From Spirosoma luteum DSM 19990 (GTDB lineage Bacteria > Bacteroidota > Bacteroidia > Cytophagales > Spirosomataceae): DNA of 64,000 bases. This document shows positions 55,643 to 64,000 of this stretch, piece by piece. The stretch is from contig NZ_KB893260.1 in the NCBI RefSeq assembly GCF_000374065.1, forward strand, positions 30,873 to 94,872, read 5' to 3'. The notes below the pieces were generated by a model, which was given only the letters and a program-made list of their open reading frames with translations, searched no databases and was not told the DNA's origin. The position numbers and the translations under genes were made by a program. How positions within the stretch are numbered: the stretch's first letter is position 1; the number at the start of each line of letters is the position of its first letter.

Positions 55643-56854
55643 TCAGGCTACTGGTTCGGGGATGTAGGCGTTCGGTATTTTCTGGATAACCGCTTCGAAC
55701 TCCTCCGCCCGTTTTGCCCATGAATTATTTTGGGCCATCACGATACGTTCGTTTACCCGTTGGGGGCTGGTATCGGCTAAGGCATGGCGTAGTGCCTGCG
55801 CAAAGCGGACGGGGCTATCGGCCAGTTCAATGACACCATCAAAATCATCCAGCAGCGAGAAAGGAGTCGATACAACGGGTAGACCCGCTGCCAGGTATTC
55901 GTTTATTTTAAGGGGATAGATCGTGTATGTGTGCTCATTGCAAACAAACGGGATCATAGCCGCCTTCATCTGCGCCAGCAACGGGGGCAGATTTACCGGC
56001 TGAACGGGCAGCGTAAACACAACGTTGGGGTACACTGATAAGCGCTGCCTCAGGCTGGGTTCGTGAACCTCGCCAATAAACTGGAACGTCACATCCGGCA
56101 TGGTTCGGGCGCAATACTCAACAATATCGATATTGATCCGATTGTCGGCCGTGCCCAGATACCCGATTATCGGTTTCTGGGGTAGAGGTTGCTGGTGCGC
56201 CAGGTGATAAGCCTGATTGAATAACTCGAAATTGACCCCGTTTTTAACGCAATGGGCACTGGACTGCAAGAGAGATTTAGACCGGCGCAGGGTTTCGGAG
56301 GTTGTCACCACCGCATCAACGCGTTTCAGGTAATCCGGCTCATAGCGGCTGCCGTGCTTACTCATCCAGTTGATGATGGTTATCTCATCGAAGCAGTAGT
56401 AAATCGTAGCACATTCATTGAGCTGTTCCAGCATAGACAGCCCGAATACCGGGTTGAGGCCATTGATAACCAAGGGGCGTTTCATGTCCAGCTGACGCAT
56501 CACCCGCCGAAGGCCTTTGATCAGCCGGCTTATATTTTGCTGCACAAACAAATCATGCAGTCCTGGGGGCATCCAGTTTACGGGCAGCATCAGGGGGGGA
56601 GTCCAGACGTGGACTTCGGAGCCGTTTGAAAAGGTCTTTTTAGTAAGCGGATTTTTCAGGCGAATCGTTTCCTGAATGGGAATCGCCTGTTTACCCAGTA
56701 CACTCATAGCCCAGTCTTTGAGGGTGTACTGATAATCAACGTATAAAACCCGATGCCGTACCGATAATTCGGTCATCAGTTGCACAACTGCCTTCTGGAA
56801 GTCACCCTCCCAGGTAGTTTGTCCAAGACAGATTATACTATCAAACTGTTGCAT
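55643..56854 (-). CDS. family 4-like glycosyltransferase
   Basis: The 403-aa GT-B-type protein has an N-terminal domain with WEGDFQKAVVQLMTEL and DAVVTTSETLRRSKS. Its C-terminal Rossmann half has PIIGYLGTADNRINIDIVEY, TFQFIGEVHEP and a donor-binding PLKINEYLAAGLPVVSTPF (the ExxxxGxPVV pattern). It resembles TuaH-type transferases. It is the last gene of the minus-strand glycosyltransferase run. Sugar and acceptor are unknown. Confidence 0.85.
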   Translation of the reverse strand: MQQFDSIICLGQTTWEGDFQKAVVQLMTELSVRHRVLYVDYQYTLKDWAMSVLGKQAIPIQETIRLKNPLTKKTFSNGSEVHVWTPPLMLPVNWMPPGLHDLFVQQNISRLIKGLRRVMRQLDMKRPLVINGLNPVFGLSMLEQLNECATIYYCFDEITIINWMSKHGSRYEPDYLKRVDAVVTTSETLRRSKSLLQSSAHCVKNGVNFELFNQAYHLAHQQPLPQKPIIGYLGTADNRINIDIVEYCARTMPDVTFQFIGEVHEPSLRQRLSVYPNVVFTLPVQPVNLPPLLAQMKAAMIPFVCNEHTYTIYPLKINEYLAAGLPVVSTPFSLLDDFDGVIELADSPVRFAQALRHALADTSPQRVNERIVMAQNNSWAKRAEEFEAVIQKIPNAYIPEPVA

Positions 56855-56910
56855 TGTGCGCCTTAGGAAACGGTGTTATCGATAGATAAAGAAGGTGAAA
56901 AAGCAATGAG

Positions 56911-57768
56911 TTAATTCAGAGAGGTTTTTGTGTCGTGGGGTGGGTGTGAAGTAAAGTTAGAAAATACCCGTTTAAGTTCTTTGTTGACCCGTACTATAAA
57001 TCCGTGCCAGAGCGTGCCTTCCTGAAGAATGGTTCGGGGGGCGGTCCAGACCCGGGCCGAGTGAGTTTTCATGGGCACTACCCGGCCGTATTGCATCATA
57101 TCGAAGCACAATCGCCCATCTTCACCCCGAATGTTTCTGGTTGTAAAACCGGCTTTCAACCCGGCTTCCCGCAAATAACCCATGCTCATACCGTAGGCAT
57201 TAAGATACGGTCGTTTTAGGTACCGTAATTCGGCAATCGCATTTCTCAGGGTTTCGTGCAGCGCGAACCCCCAGCGGGGAATATCGGGCGGGGCAATGAA
57301 CGAATACTGCCCATACGTACAAACTACCCCCGGTTGTTGCAATACGGCAACCATTTCGTTCAGCCAGTTTGGCGGGTACAGGCAGTCGGCATCGGCCATC
57401 AGAATATAGTGCCCGGTGGCCTGTTCCTGACCCAGTTGCCGGGCTGGTCCACAGCCCTGAACAGGCTGAAAAAATCCCTTAACGTGCAGTTTGTCGATTG
57501 TTTCCTGCGTTCGATCCGTTGAGTTATTATTGACGGCCAGGATCTCGAACGGAATCGTTGTCTTCATGGCCGATAACGAACTAATCGTACGCAGGATGTT
57601 AATTTCCTCGTTGAACGCTACAATCACGATAGAAACCAGTGGTTTCTGACTGATACGCTGGTCGAGACGGGCATTTATCCCGTCGAATACCAACTGAGAT
57701 ACCTGATCGACCGTCTCAAATGGATAGTCGTACTGAGAAATCCATTCGGGGTTTGAAAAAATAGTCAT
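56911..57768 (-). CDS. family 2 glycosyltransferase
   Basis: The 285-aa GT-A protein has VSIVIVAFNEEINILRTISS, VNNNSTDRTQETI and the metal site ILMADADCLYPPNW. GEDGRLCFDM lies where the acceptor-binding/base region is expected. No membrane segment is clear. It sits 56 bp upstream of the GT4-like gene and 127 bp downstream of the next, in one direction. The sugar is unknown. Confidence 0.87.
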   Translation of the reverse strand: MTIFSNPEWISQYDYPFETVDQVSQLVFDGINARLDQRISQKPLVSIVIVAFNEEINILRTISSLSAMKTTIPFEILAVNNNSTDRTQETIDKLHVKGFFQPVQGCGPARQLGQEQATGHYILMADADCLYPPNWLNEMVAVLQQPGVVCTYGQYSFIAPPDIPRWGFALHETLRNAIAELRYLKRPYLNAYGMSMGYLREAGLKAGFTTRNIRGEDGRLCFDMMQYGRVVPMKTHSARVWTAPRTILQEGTLWHGFIVRVNKELKRVFSNFTSHPPHDTKTSLN

Positions 57769-57895
57769 GGCTAATTATTGCATGCACTTTTAGGGAGCCA
57801 GTACAATAATTTTAAAATGAAAAAGTGTAACACCTTGAATTAGACTGCTTAAGGTGGTGTGGGATGGGGCTTTTTATACTTTCGTGAGCGTTACC

Positions 57896-59047
57896 TCAGG
57901 AAACGAACTGTTTATTATCTATGACCAGAGAGGAAGTATATACGTCGAGTAGTTGCCGGGCAGTTTCCTGCCAGGAAAATAAAGCCGCCCGTTGCAGCCC
58001 TTTCCGGCGTAAGGTGTCCCGCAGACTGGGCTCCTGCATGAGCCGCCCAATGCCACGCGCCATGGCTTCTGCCGATGTTGGGTCTACCAACAGGGCCGCA
58101 TCGCCCGCCACTTCCGGCATGGATGAAGTTGTAGCCGTCAGCACAGGGGTACCACAGGCCATCGCTTCCAGAATAGGCAAGCCAAAACTTTCGCGGAGGG
58201 AAGGGCAAAGAAATACCGTAGCTGCATTGTACACCAAGGGTAATTCATGATTGGGTATATAGCCGCACAGGGTGATATGACTGGCCAGAGATTGACCGTT
58301 GATGTCCGTCAACAGCGCATCGAGTGAGGCAGCGGGTAAATTGGAAATAACAACCGGCATCGTTAACTGCCCCTGTTGTTCCAGCAAAAGCAGGGCTTTC
58401 AACACCCCCCGAACGTTCTTTTTGGGATCGGTATTACCCAGAAAGAAAATGAAGGATTCCGGTAAGTGGTAGTTGGCCCGGGCAGCCGCCAGTTGCCCGG
58501 CATCATCAATGACACGAAATTGCCTGCTGACAGCATTCCAGATGGATACTACCTGGGTGGGGGGCAGATGAAGGTGGTTGATGATGCGTTGTCGCTCGAA
58601 GTCCGATACGGTAATGATTTTTTCGCAGTTCTTCACCATGCGGGGTACGTTCCAGCGCCGATACTGATTCCCGAACCGCTGGTACCAGCTACCCGCCCGC
58701 AGGGGTTGATTTTCCAGAAAGATAATATCGTGGAGTGTGACCACCAGGGGAACGGAACAGCGCAGGGGGGCCGTGTTGGCCGTGCAGTGCAGCAGGTCGA
58801 TACCGTAGTCTTTCACGGCTTTCGGTAGGGCATACTGTTCCCAGACGGGGTAGGGCCCGCCCGGTAATTCAACCAGGGTAAGGTTTGGTGCATCGGGCAA
58901 TCCGCTTCGGTCGGTATCCGGCTTTACGAAAACAACAAACTCGTGCTGATCGTACTCCACCAGCGCCCGGATAGTTTCCAGGGCCACAATGTCCATCCCG
59001 TGCTTGTGCGGGCGCAGGAGCCGTTGTGCTTCGAGGCCTATTCTCAT
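57896..59047 (-). CDS. family 4 glycosyltransferase
   Basis: The 383-aa GT-B protein has GMDIVALETIRALVEYDQHE, VVTLHDIIFLENQPLR, KIITVSDFERQRIINHLHLP and FFLGNTDPKKNVRGVLKA. The donor site is CPSLRESFGLPILEAMACGT (EX7E motif). It overlaps the O-antigen ligase gene by 4 bp, so they are coupled. Mannosyl- or similar transfer is common in this group but cannot be fixed here. Confidence 0.92.
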   Translation of the reverse strand: MRIGLEAQRLLRPHKHGMDIVALETIRALVEYDQHEFVVFVKPDTDRSGLPDAPNLTLVELPGGPYPVWEQYALPKAVKDYGIDLLHCTANTAPLRCSVPLVVTLHDIIFLENQPLRAGSWYQRFGNQYRRWNVPRMVKNCEKIITVSDFERQRIINHLHLPPTQVVSIWNAVSRQFRVIDDAGQLAAARANYHLPESFIFFLGNTDPKKNVRGVLKALLLLEQQGQLTMPVVISNLPAASLDALLTDINGQSLASHITLCGYIPNHELPLVYNAATVFLCPSLRESFGLPILEAMACGTPVLTATTSSMPEVAGDAALLVDPTSAEAMARGIGRLMQEPSLRDTLRRKGLQRAALFSWQETARQLLDVYTSSLVIDNKQFVS

Positions 59048-60525
59048 ATAGCTACTTTTCTACGAATGGTATCGACTGTTTTCGGGACTGTCGGCGTATC
59101 CCACCGGTCGCAGGTGGTAAACAGAAACGAACTGATAAACAGGATGCTGCTGGTGGGAAACTGGCCCAGAATTGGGTTGGTATAACTCACGACGCAAATA
59201 CCGGCAAACTCGGCCAGGAGCACGATCATGATAGTCGTTACCCAGGGGTCTTTCAGTTGCCAGATTTTTATGGTGCCAATGAGCATAATGCTAAATAGCA
59301 TGAGTAAATAAAGCGTCAGGCCAACAACGCCGGTCTCGATCCAGATTTGAACGTACCAGCTGTCGGTGGGAATCTGGGCGGCAAAATAGTTGGGTGAAAA
59401 TCGTTGCCCGGCTCCAGATGATGTACCGATACCTGCGCCATAGGGCTTGTCTTTCAGGAAGTTCTTGAGCTTTTGCTGATTCTCCAGCCGGACCAGAAAG
59501 GAGGCATCATTTGTCGGGTGAAGGGCGGAGCGTATCCGCCAGATCTGATACACGGAATCGCCAATGTGCGTAAACATCAGGAAGCAGAATATGGGTATCC
59601 CCACTATAAGTCCGCGCATGATATGCACAGGGCTACGCTTCAGGACAAAATAGGCCGGGAAACCTGCCAGAATCACGAATAAAGCTCCCCGCGTTCCTGA
59701 AATGGCAAAGCCCCAGAAAAAAACGATAGCCAGCACTACGTACAGAATGCGGTAAAGCCACGACCTGGTCTCGAAGAGAAGCAGAATACACACCAGGGTT
59801 ACCCCCGCCATTTCAGAACCAAACTGACCGGCATCGGAGTAGAAGGAGAAGCTGCGTAACTGACCCCACAGAATATGCTGTTTGGCAGCCCCTTCGGCCA
59901 GCCACTGGAGTTCGGCCGATTCCAAACCGATGTATTGTTGTTTGAAACCCCACAAGGCCGCAAGGAAGGACCAGACAAGCCACTGCGTACAGAATATCCG
60001 AATGTCCGATTTTTTGATCGGGTTTACCGACACGATGATGGCGAGCAAAAACCAGCTTAATGAAAACGAACGGGCGTGGTAAAACCAGGCGGGGGGAAAG
60101 GGGTGTTCGGGGTTGAAATATTCCAGAATGGTAAATGACAACCAAACGATGAGTATCCAGAAAGCAGGCCGGCGTAACTGTTGCCAATTCATGCGCCGAC
60201 CATTTAGAAAGGTACTCAGCAACGTAAGCACCAGCAGGCCGTCAAGTGCCGTACCCAGGGCTAATTCTCCCGGCAAAAAACGGGAGAAACCGATCAGAAA
60301 GCTAAAGTTCACGTAGAGCAGTAAGCCAAGTCTGGGCTCCAGGAGGATGCCGATACCCGCCAGCAGAGCCACCGGTACTCCCACGGTGATAAGCGCACCA
60401 AACACCCCCCACGAACCGATCAGCCAGCCTGCCAGCAGGGCTAACAGTATACCTAGCACCGTGAACAGGTGGCGACTGTAGCGCCAGTGTTCGGGTATCG
60501 AAAGTGTATGAGTTTGGTTAAGCAT
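59044..60525 (-). CDS. O-antigen ligase/polymerase family (Wzy_C) membrane protein
   Basis: The 493-aa protein has about eleven to twelve hydrophobic segments and a large extracytoplasmic loop late in the sequence (YQIWRIRSALHPTND, KPYGAGIGTSSGAGQRFSPN). This is the Wzy_C/WaaL pattern, with an SGTRGALFVILAGFPAY helix before the loop. It probably polymerises or ligates the repeat unit in the periplasm. It lies 34 bp after the upstream transferase. Confidence 0.87.
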   Translation of the reverse strand: MLNQTHTLSIPEHWRYSRHLFTVLGILLALLAGWLIGSWGVFGALITVGVPVALLAGIGILLEPRLGLLLYVNFSFLIGFSRFLPGELALGTALDGLLVLTLLSTFLNGRRMNWQQLRRPAFWILIVWLSFTILEYFNPEHPFPPAWFYHARSFSLSWFLLAIIVSVNPIKKSDIRIFCTQWLVWSFLAALWGFKQQYIGLESAELQWLAEGAAKQHILWGQLRSFSFYSDAGQFGSEMAGVTLVCILLLFETRSWLYRILYVVLAIVFFWGFAISGTRGALFVILAGFPAYFVLKRSPVHIMRGLIVGIPIFCFLMFTHIGDSVYQIWRIRSALHPTNDASFLVRLENQQKLKNFLKDKPYGAGIGTSSGAGQRFSPNYFAAQIPTDSWYVQIWIETGVVGLTLYLLMLFSIMLIGTIKIWQLKDPWVTTIMIVLLAEFAGICVVSYTNPILGQFPTSSILFISSFLFTTCDRWDTPTVPKTVDTIRRKVAI

Positions 60526-60559
60526 GGTCTTATACTAAGTCAATGGTGTGGCTGATTTC

Positions 60560-61783
60560 TCACGCGGCCCGTCTGGATTTTTCCCACACGCCCGATAAAT
60601 TACCATTCCGGTACCGGGCAAACCCGGCCAGTACGCACCAGTTCATAAAAACAAAATAGAACGGTACAAACGTGAGCTTGAAGCGCGTTTGCCGATTCTC
60701 CAGCACGTAACCCACCGCGGCCATACCGTAAAACACGACCTGGGCAATCAGCATACTTTTCCAGAACGGCTGAGTTAAAAAAGCGGTACCGGGGCTCTCT
60801 GGCTGCGTAATCATAACAAGATTCAATAAAATCAGCAGCGGCAGGCAAAACGGCGTAACGGCCCAGCGCAATACCCGGTGAGAAATGTACTGGAAACTCA
60901 GCCAGCCATACGTAAACGGATTGAGCAGGTGCGCCAGTCGCTGAATCGACTGAAAACCACCCGTTGCAATTCTAACCTTCCGTTTCATCTCCTCCCGTAC
61001 CGATTCAGATGGGCGTTCCAATGCGTACGCGTCGGGGGCGTAATCGACGCGGTAACCCCGGCCGGCAATGCGCAGCGAAATGATAAAATCGTCGAGCAGG
61101 GTATCCGCTTCTACCGGTTCGTACAGGTCGGTACGAATGGCAAATAACTCACCGGCTGCTCCTACAATGGTATGAAGCCGGGCATCCAGCTTTTTCAGGA
61201 ATGATTCGTAGCGCCAGTATAGTCCTTCGCCACTGCCCGCTGCGGCCTCCTGTCCCGCCAGCTGAATGCGTTTTTCGCCCGTTACGGCACCCACCCCAAC
61301 GGGTTTGAAGCGGCTGACGAGTCGGCTGACGGCTTCGGGGTTGAGCTGCGTGTTGGCATCGGTAAAAATGGTGATGGGTGTTTTTACCAGATTCATTGCG
61401 TTGTTCATTGCAGCAATTTTTCCAAGTCGTCGGGTGCCCGAAATAAGGGTTAAATTAGGCAGCCGCTGCTGTTGCTGCTCCAGGTATTCGGCCGAACCAT
61501 CCGTCGACCCCTCTATCACAAACAGGAGCTGCAACTGGTGAGCCGGGTAATCCTGCGTCAGGCAGTTTTGTAATTTTTCGGGCAGATAATCCCGTTCGTT
61601 GTAAGCAGGTATCACCATCGTCACAGCAGGATAATACTCTGACTGAACGACTGGTCGTTCGTCACCCTTCCGCAATACTTTCACCAAAAGCCAGGCCAGA
61701 ATACCATAGCCCAGGTAGGTGTAGAAGACGAGGAAGGCCAGCAGAAAAAATAGAAACCCGGTTAGGGAATAGAAAAACGTCAT
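60560..61783 (-). CDS. membrane family 2 glycosyltransferase
   Basis: The 407-aa protein has an N-terminal helix (FLFFLLAFLVFYTYLGYGIL), a GT-A domain and three to four C-terminal helices. Motifs: VTMVIPAYNERDYLPEKLQN, IFTDANTQLNP (metal site), LLDDFIISLRIAGRGYRVDY, and RKVRIATGG in place of the QxxRW motif. This resembles synthase-like processive enzymes. It is 13 bp downstream of the next transferase and clearly in the same operon. Confidence 0.9.
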   Translation of the reverse strand: MTFFYSLTGFLFFLLAFLVFYTYLGYGILAWLLVKVLRKGDERPVVQSEYYPAVTMVIPAYNERDYLPEKLQNCLTQDYPAHQLQLLFVIEGSTDGSAEYLEQQQQRLPNLTLISGTRRLGKIAAMNNAMNLVKTPITIFTDANTQLNPEAVSRLVSRFKPVGVGAVTGEKRIQLAGQEAAAGSGEGLYWRYESFLKKLDARLHTIVGAAGELFAIRTDLYEPVEADTLLDDFIISLRIAGRGYRVDYAPDAYALERPSESVREEMKRKVRIATGGFQSIQRLAHLLNPFTYGWLSFQYISHRVLRWAVTPFCLPLLILLNLVMITQPESPGTAFLTQPFWKSMLIAQVVFYGMAAVGYVLENRQTRFKLTFVPFYFVFMNWCVLAGFARYRNGNLSGVWEKSRRAA

Positions 61784-61796
61784 GAAGGATACCCGG

Positions 61797-62738
61797 TTAA
61801 ACGGCTGATAGGCTGGTTGCCGTGAAATGCCAGAAAGCCCCCTGAACGAAAGCTTTTGCGTGTTTTATTTTTCCTTGGACAAGATACGAAAGGAGATGTT
61901 TAGGAAACACAAAGACACCGAAAAACAGATAAAAGATCGTACGCTGGTGTAACGTGCTATGCCGTCGCATAAACAGTATACGATTCCGGGTCAGGTAATA
62001 GGTGCGGAGCGGGCTGTTTTGACCGACGGATGCCGACTCCTTGTGCAGGATAGTAGCAGTAGGCTGGTAGTAAATTAGAAAACCAGCGTCCCGAATCCGC
62101 TGCGACCAGTCGAGTTCTTCGTAATAAAGAAAGAAGCGTTCGGCAAAACGGCCAACCCGCTCTACCACGTTGCGGCTAACCATCATGGCACAACCATGCG
62201 CGAAATACGTGGTGTGCGGCTTATCGAACTGACCATCATCGGCCTGGTTATAGCCAATGGCCGTAGCCTGTCCCGTATATAAATTAATGGGATTATACCC
62301 CGCATACTGTACTAGCCTGGGCATTTCGAAGAACCTGATTTTAGGACAGGTAACTCCAATCTGTTCATGTTCCCGGAATGGTTTCAGTAGTTCGTCGAGT
62401 AGTGCTGGAGAAAGCTCCGTATCGTTGTTGACGATGAAAAAATAATCGCCCTTCGCTTCCTGAATACCCAGGTTGTTACCCCCGGCAAAGCCTAGGTTGA
62501 CTTCGCTGCGAATTAACCGTACGTGGGGATATTGATGGAGATTAATGCTGGCGCTCAACGGTTGAACCGAGGCATTGTCGACGATGATTAGTTCGTAATT
62601 CGGATACGTTAGGGTAGTGGCCGAATCCAGGAATTGACGGGTTAACTCAGCTTGATTGTAATTAATCGTGATAATTGACACCAGTACCGACTCGTCTGCT
62701 GGGTACGCTGCATCAGTTACACGTTCTCTTTTTGCCAT
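61797..62738 (-). CDS. family 2 rhamnosyltransferase-like glycosyltransferase
   Basis: The 313-aa GT-A protein has VSIITINYNQAELTRQFLDS, LIIVDNASVQPLS, NLGFAGGNNLGIQEAKGDYF, IVNNDTELSP (metal site) and FFLYYEELDWSQRIRDAGF. This is the dTDP-rhamnosyl/WbbL-like branch, though the donor is not proven. A C-terminal hydrophobic stretch (TIFYLFFGVFVFPKHLLSYL) suggests membrane contact. Its start overlaps the end of the sugar transferase gene by 22 bp. Confidence 0.9.
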   Translation of the reverse strand: MAKRERVTDAAYPADESVLVSIITINYNQAELTRQFLDSATTLTYPNYELIIVDNASVQPLSASINLHQYPHVRLIRSEVNLGFAGGNNLGIQEAKGDYFFIVNNDTELSPALLDELLKPFREHEQIGVTCPKIRFFEMPRLVQYAGYNPINLYTGQATAIGYNQADDGQFDKPHTTYFAHGCAMMVSRNVVERVGRFAERFFLYYEELDWSQRIRDAGFLIYYQPTATILHKESASVGQNSPLRTYYLTRNRILFMRRHSTLHQRTIFYLFFGVFVFPKHLLSYLVQGKIKHAKAFVQGAFWHFTATSLSAV

Positions 62739-63745
62739 AAACTGAAAAAAGTTTTCCAGATGATTTGAATATCGGTGTTAAAAGAGAAATTATTGGTGTA
62801 GTCAATATCGAGTAATGTCCGTTCCCGGTCCGACATCATACCCTGGCCTTTCGCCCGCTTGCTGATTTGCCACAAACCCGTCAGGCCAGCCGGGCCACAA
62901 AAGCGCTGGGCGAATTCGTTGGACGTGAGTTTTTCTGCTTCGTAAAGGGGCAGGGGCCGATTGCCAACCAGCGACATATCGCCAACCAGAATATTTACCA
63001 GTTGGGGCAATTCGTCAATGCTGCTGTTACGTAAAAAGGTGCCAAGCCGCGTAATGCGGGGGTCGTTACGGAACTTCATGAATTTAGCCGACTTCCCGGC
63101 TCCGCTCAGATAGGCCTTCTCGCAAATCGGTTTGTTATGATCAATGAGTATTTGCTGGCAGGCTATACCCAGTTCACTACAGGAAGGACATAATTCCGTT
63201 ATGGTATCTGTTGACGGGTGGGAAGCTTCGGCATATAAGTTGTGGGCAGAGAGTTGATCGAGTAACTGGTCGGCATCCACTTTCATGGTCCGGAATTTAT
63301 ACATATTGAACACATAAAAGTTAGCGCCTGCCCGTTTGGATTTATAGATGACCGGACCTTTGGAATCAATCAGTATCAGCAAGGCCACCAGTAACATGAT
63401 GGGCGACAGGAGCACTAATATCAACAACGAAACGCCAACATCGATTGACCGTTTCCACCAGGGTGTACTATACTGGTATTCGTAAGCAGATGCCTGATAA
63501 TCAGTAGATTGAAGCGTTTGAACCTGGTTGCACAGGCTCAGATAATAATCTATTTTTGTTTGGATTGAATAATTTTCCTCGTTGATAACCAGCATATCGG
63601 TTACCCCGGCAGCGAGGGTTTTGCGGACCAGATGATTCTCACCAAAACGGCAGGTGACAAGCACCGGTACCAGTTTATACTCTGTTTTGCTGCGGATGTT
63701 CGTCACCGTAGCAGGCCCCGTATTTTTATCAACTATAATTAACAA
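62717..63745 (-). CDS. polyprenyl-phosphate sugar-1-phosphate transferase, N-terminus truncated
   Basis: The 342-aa protein should start the lipid-linked repeat unit by moving a sugar phosphate to undecaprenyl phosphate. Its catalytic half has WWKRSIDVGVSLLILVLLSP (membrane hairpin), KRAGANFYVFNMYKFRTM, DPRITRLGTFLRNSSIDELP and NRPLPLYEAEKL, the bacterial sugar transferase signature. A ~35-residue insertion after KFRTM carries four Cys (LCPSCSELGIACQ, then PICEKAYLSG). The first ~75 residues look like the second half of a receiver domain (VPVLVTCRFGENHLVRKTLA). The only start is a TTG at 63745, and a TAG lies in frame 32-34 bases upstream (63777-63779). It heads the minus-strand run, so an upstream IS may have cut it. 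Confidence 0.88.
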   Translation of the reverse strand: MLIIVDKNTGPATVTNIRSKTEYKLVPVLVTCRFGENHLVRKTLAAGVTDMLVINEENYSIQTKIDYYLSLCNQVQTLQSTDYQASAYEYQYSTPWWKRSIDVGVSLLILVLLSPIMLLVALLILIDSKGPVIYKSKRAGANFYVFNMYKFRTMKVDADQLLDQLSAHNLYAEASHPSTDTITELCPSCSELGIACQQILIDHNKPICEKAYLSGAGKSAKFMKFRNDPRITRLGTFLRNSSIDELPQLVNILVGDMSLVGNRPLPLYEAEKLTSNEFAQRFCGPAGLTGLWQISKRAKGQGMMSDRERTLLDIDYTNNFSFNTDIQIIWKTFFSLWQKENV

Positions 63746-63759
63746 TAGTTCGTCAATAA

Positions 63760-64000
63760 TTAAGCAGCTATACAGCCGAAACTATACAGTTGACGCACTT
63801 GAGGGTCATTTTTAGTCAGCTCAGTGCCTTGCGGTAAGATGGAAAAAAAACGATCCAGTAATAACTTGTTGTGATACAGGGTCTTTACATCAGCCATCGA
63901 AAAAGGCTGCTGACCAACGCCCTGCTCTATTTTGGCGATATTGACCGCTGACAAAGCGGTGTTCACATGGAAATCCAACTTGTTGACCGACCGGGCCTGA
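63760..64000 (-). mobile_element. C-terminal end of an IS transposase (partial)
   Basis: The frame is open from the right edge to a TAA at 63760, giving about 79 residues: RSVNKLDFHVNTALSAVNIA, FSMADVKTLYHNKLLLDRFF and the end LYSFGCIAA. This matches my memory of the end of a Bacteroidetes DDE transposase, which closes with a similar pattern (LDFHFNASL..., PFSMADYKT..HN..L, YG.IAA). The N-terminus and the other IS end lie outside the window. The IS family is not assigned. It abuts the sugar transferase gene with 14 bp between the frames. Confidence 0.65.

Overview
The window is a chromosomal segment of a Bacteroidota bacterium, most likely a Spirosoma-like member of the Cytophagales. I infer this from four things: type IX secretion (T9SS) sorting domains of both the A type and the CHU_C type; a LytTR regulator; Bacteroidetes-style -7 promoter boxes (TAnnTTTG-like) in front of lpxH, dusB and pyrH; and moderate GC content with a typical Cytophagales gene set. 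No tRNA, rRNA or CRISPR array was recognised.

Region 1 (1-2370) holds the start of an OmpA-family protein that runs off the left edge, then lpxH, then a strong bidirectional terminator. Region 2 (2387-19791) is a minus-strand run of four secreted surface proteins (3033, 1482, 911 and 305 aa). They are built from near-identical Ig/cadherin-like, CARDB and Big_9-like repeats. Three share an N-terminal module. The two largest share a C-terminal domain with two dockerin-like calcium loops. Region 3 (20350-29137) is mostly housekeeping: an orphan LytTR response regulator, a carboxypeptidase-regulatory-like protein, cdsA with a DUF2007 gene, a CPBP protease, dusB, an EamA transporter, a biotin-carrier protein, a Tat-exported TIM-barrel protein, pyrH and frr.

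Region 4 (28836-32889) is an accessory block. A purple-acid-phosphatase-like gene is bracketed by two 354-bp direct repeats exactly 3700 bp apart. Each repeat contains the 3' third of frr, its terminator and some downstream DNA. The right copy is therefore a headless frr fragment.

Region 5 (33414-63745) is an exopolysaccharide locus with a natural-product assembly line inside it. Plus-strand genes are a glycosyltransferase, a short TolC-like protein, a Wzz/GumC-like chain-length protein with a degraded kinase domain, a 2229-aa A-PCP-KS-AT-ACP-aminotransferase hybrid and a 1340-aa C-A-PCP-TE NRPS. Beyond these lie a Wzx-type flippase, a T9SS-exported glycosidase, a CHU_C protein, a Sfp-type phosphopantetheinyl transferase and a minus-strand run of glycosyltransferases, an O-antigen ligase and a polyprenyl-phosphate sugar transferase. 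The assembly line is predicted to extend a proline-like starter with malonyl, convert the beta-keto group to a beta-amine, couple a second amino acid and release the product. At the right edge the C-terminus of a transposase abuts the sugar transferase, whose N-terminal receiver-like domain looks truncated.
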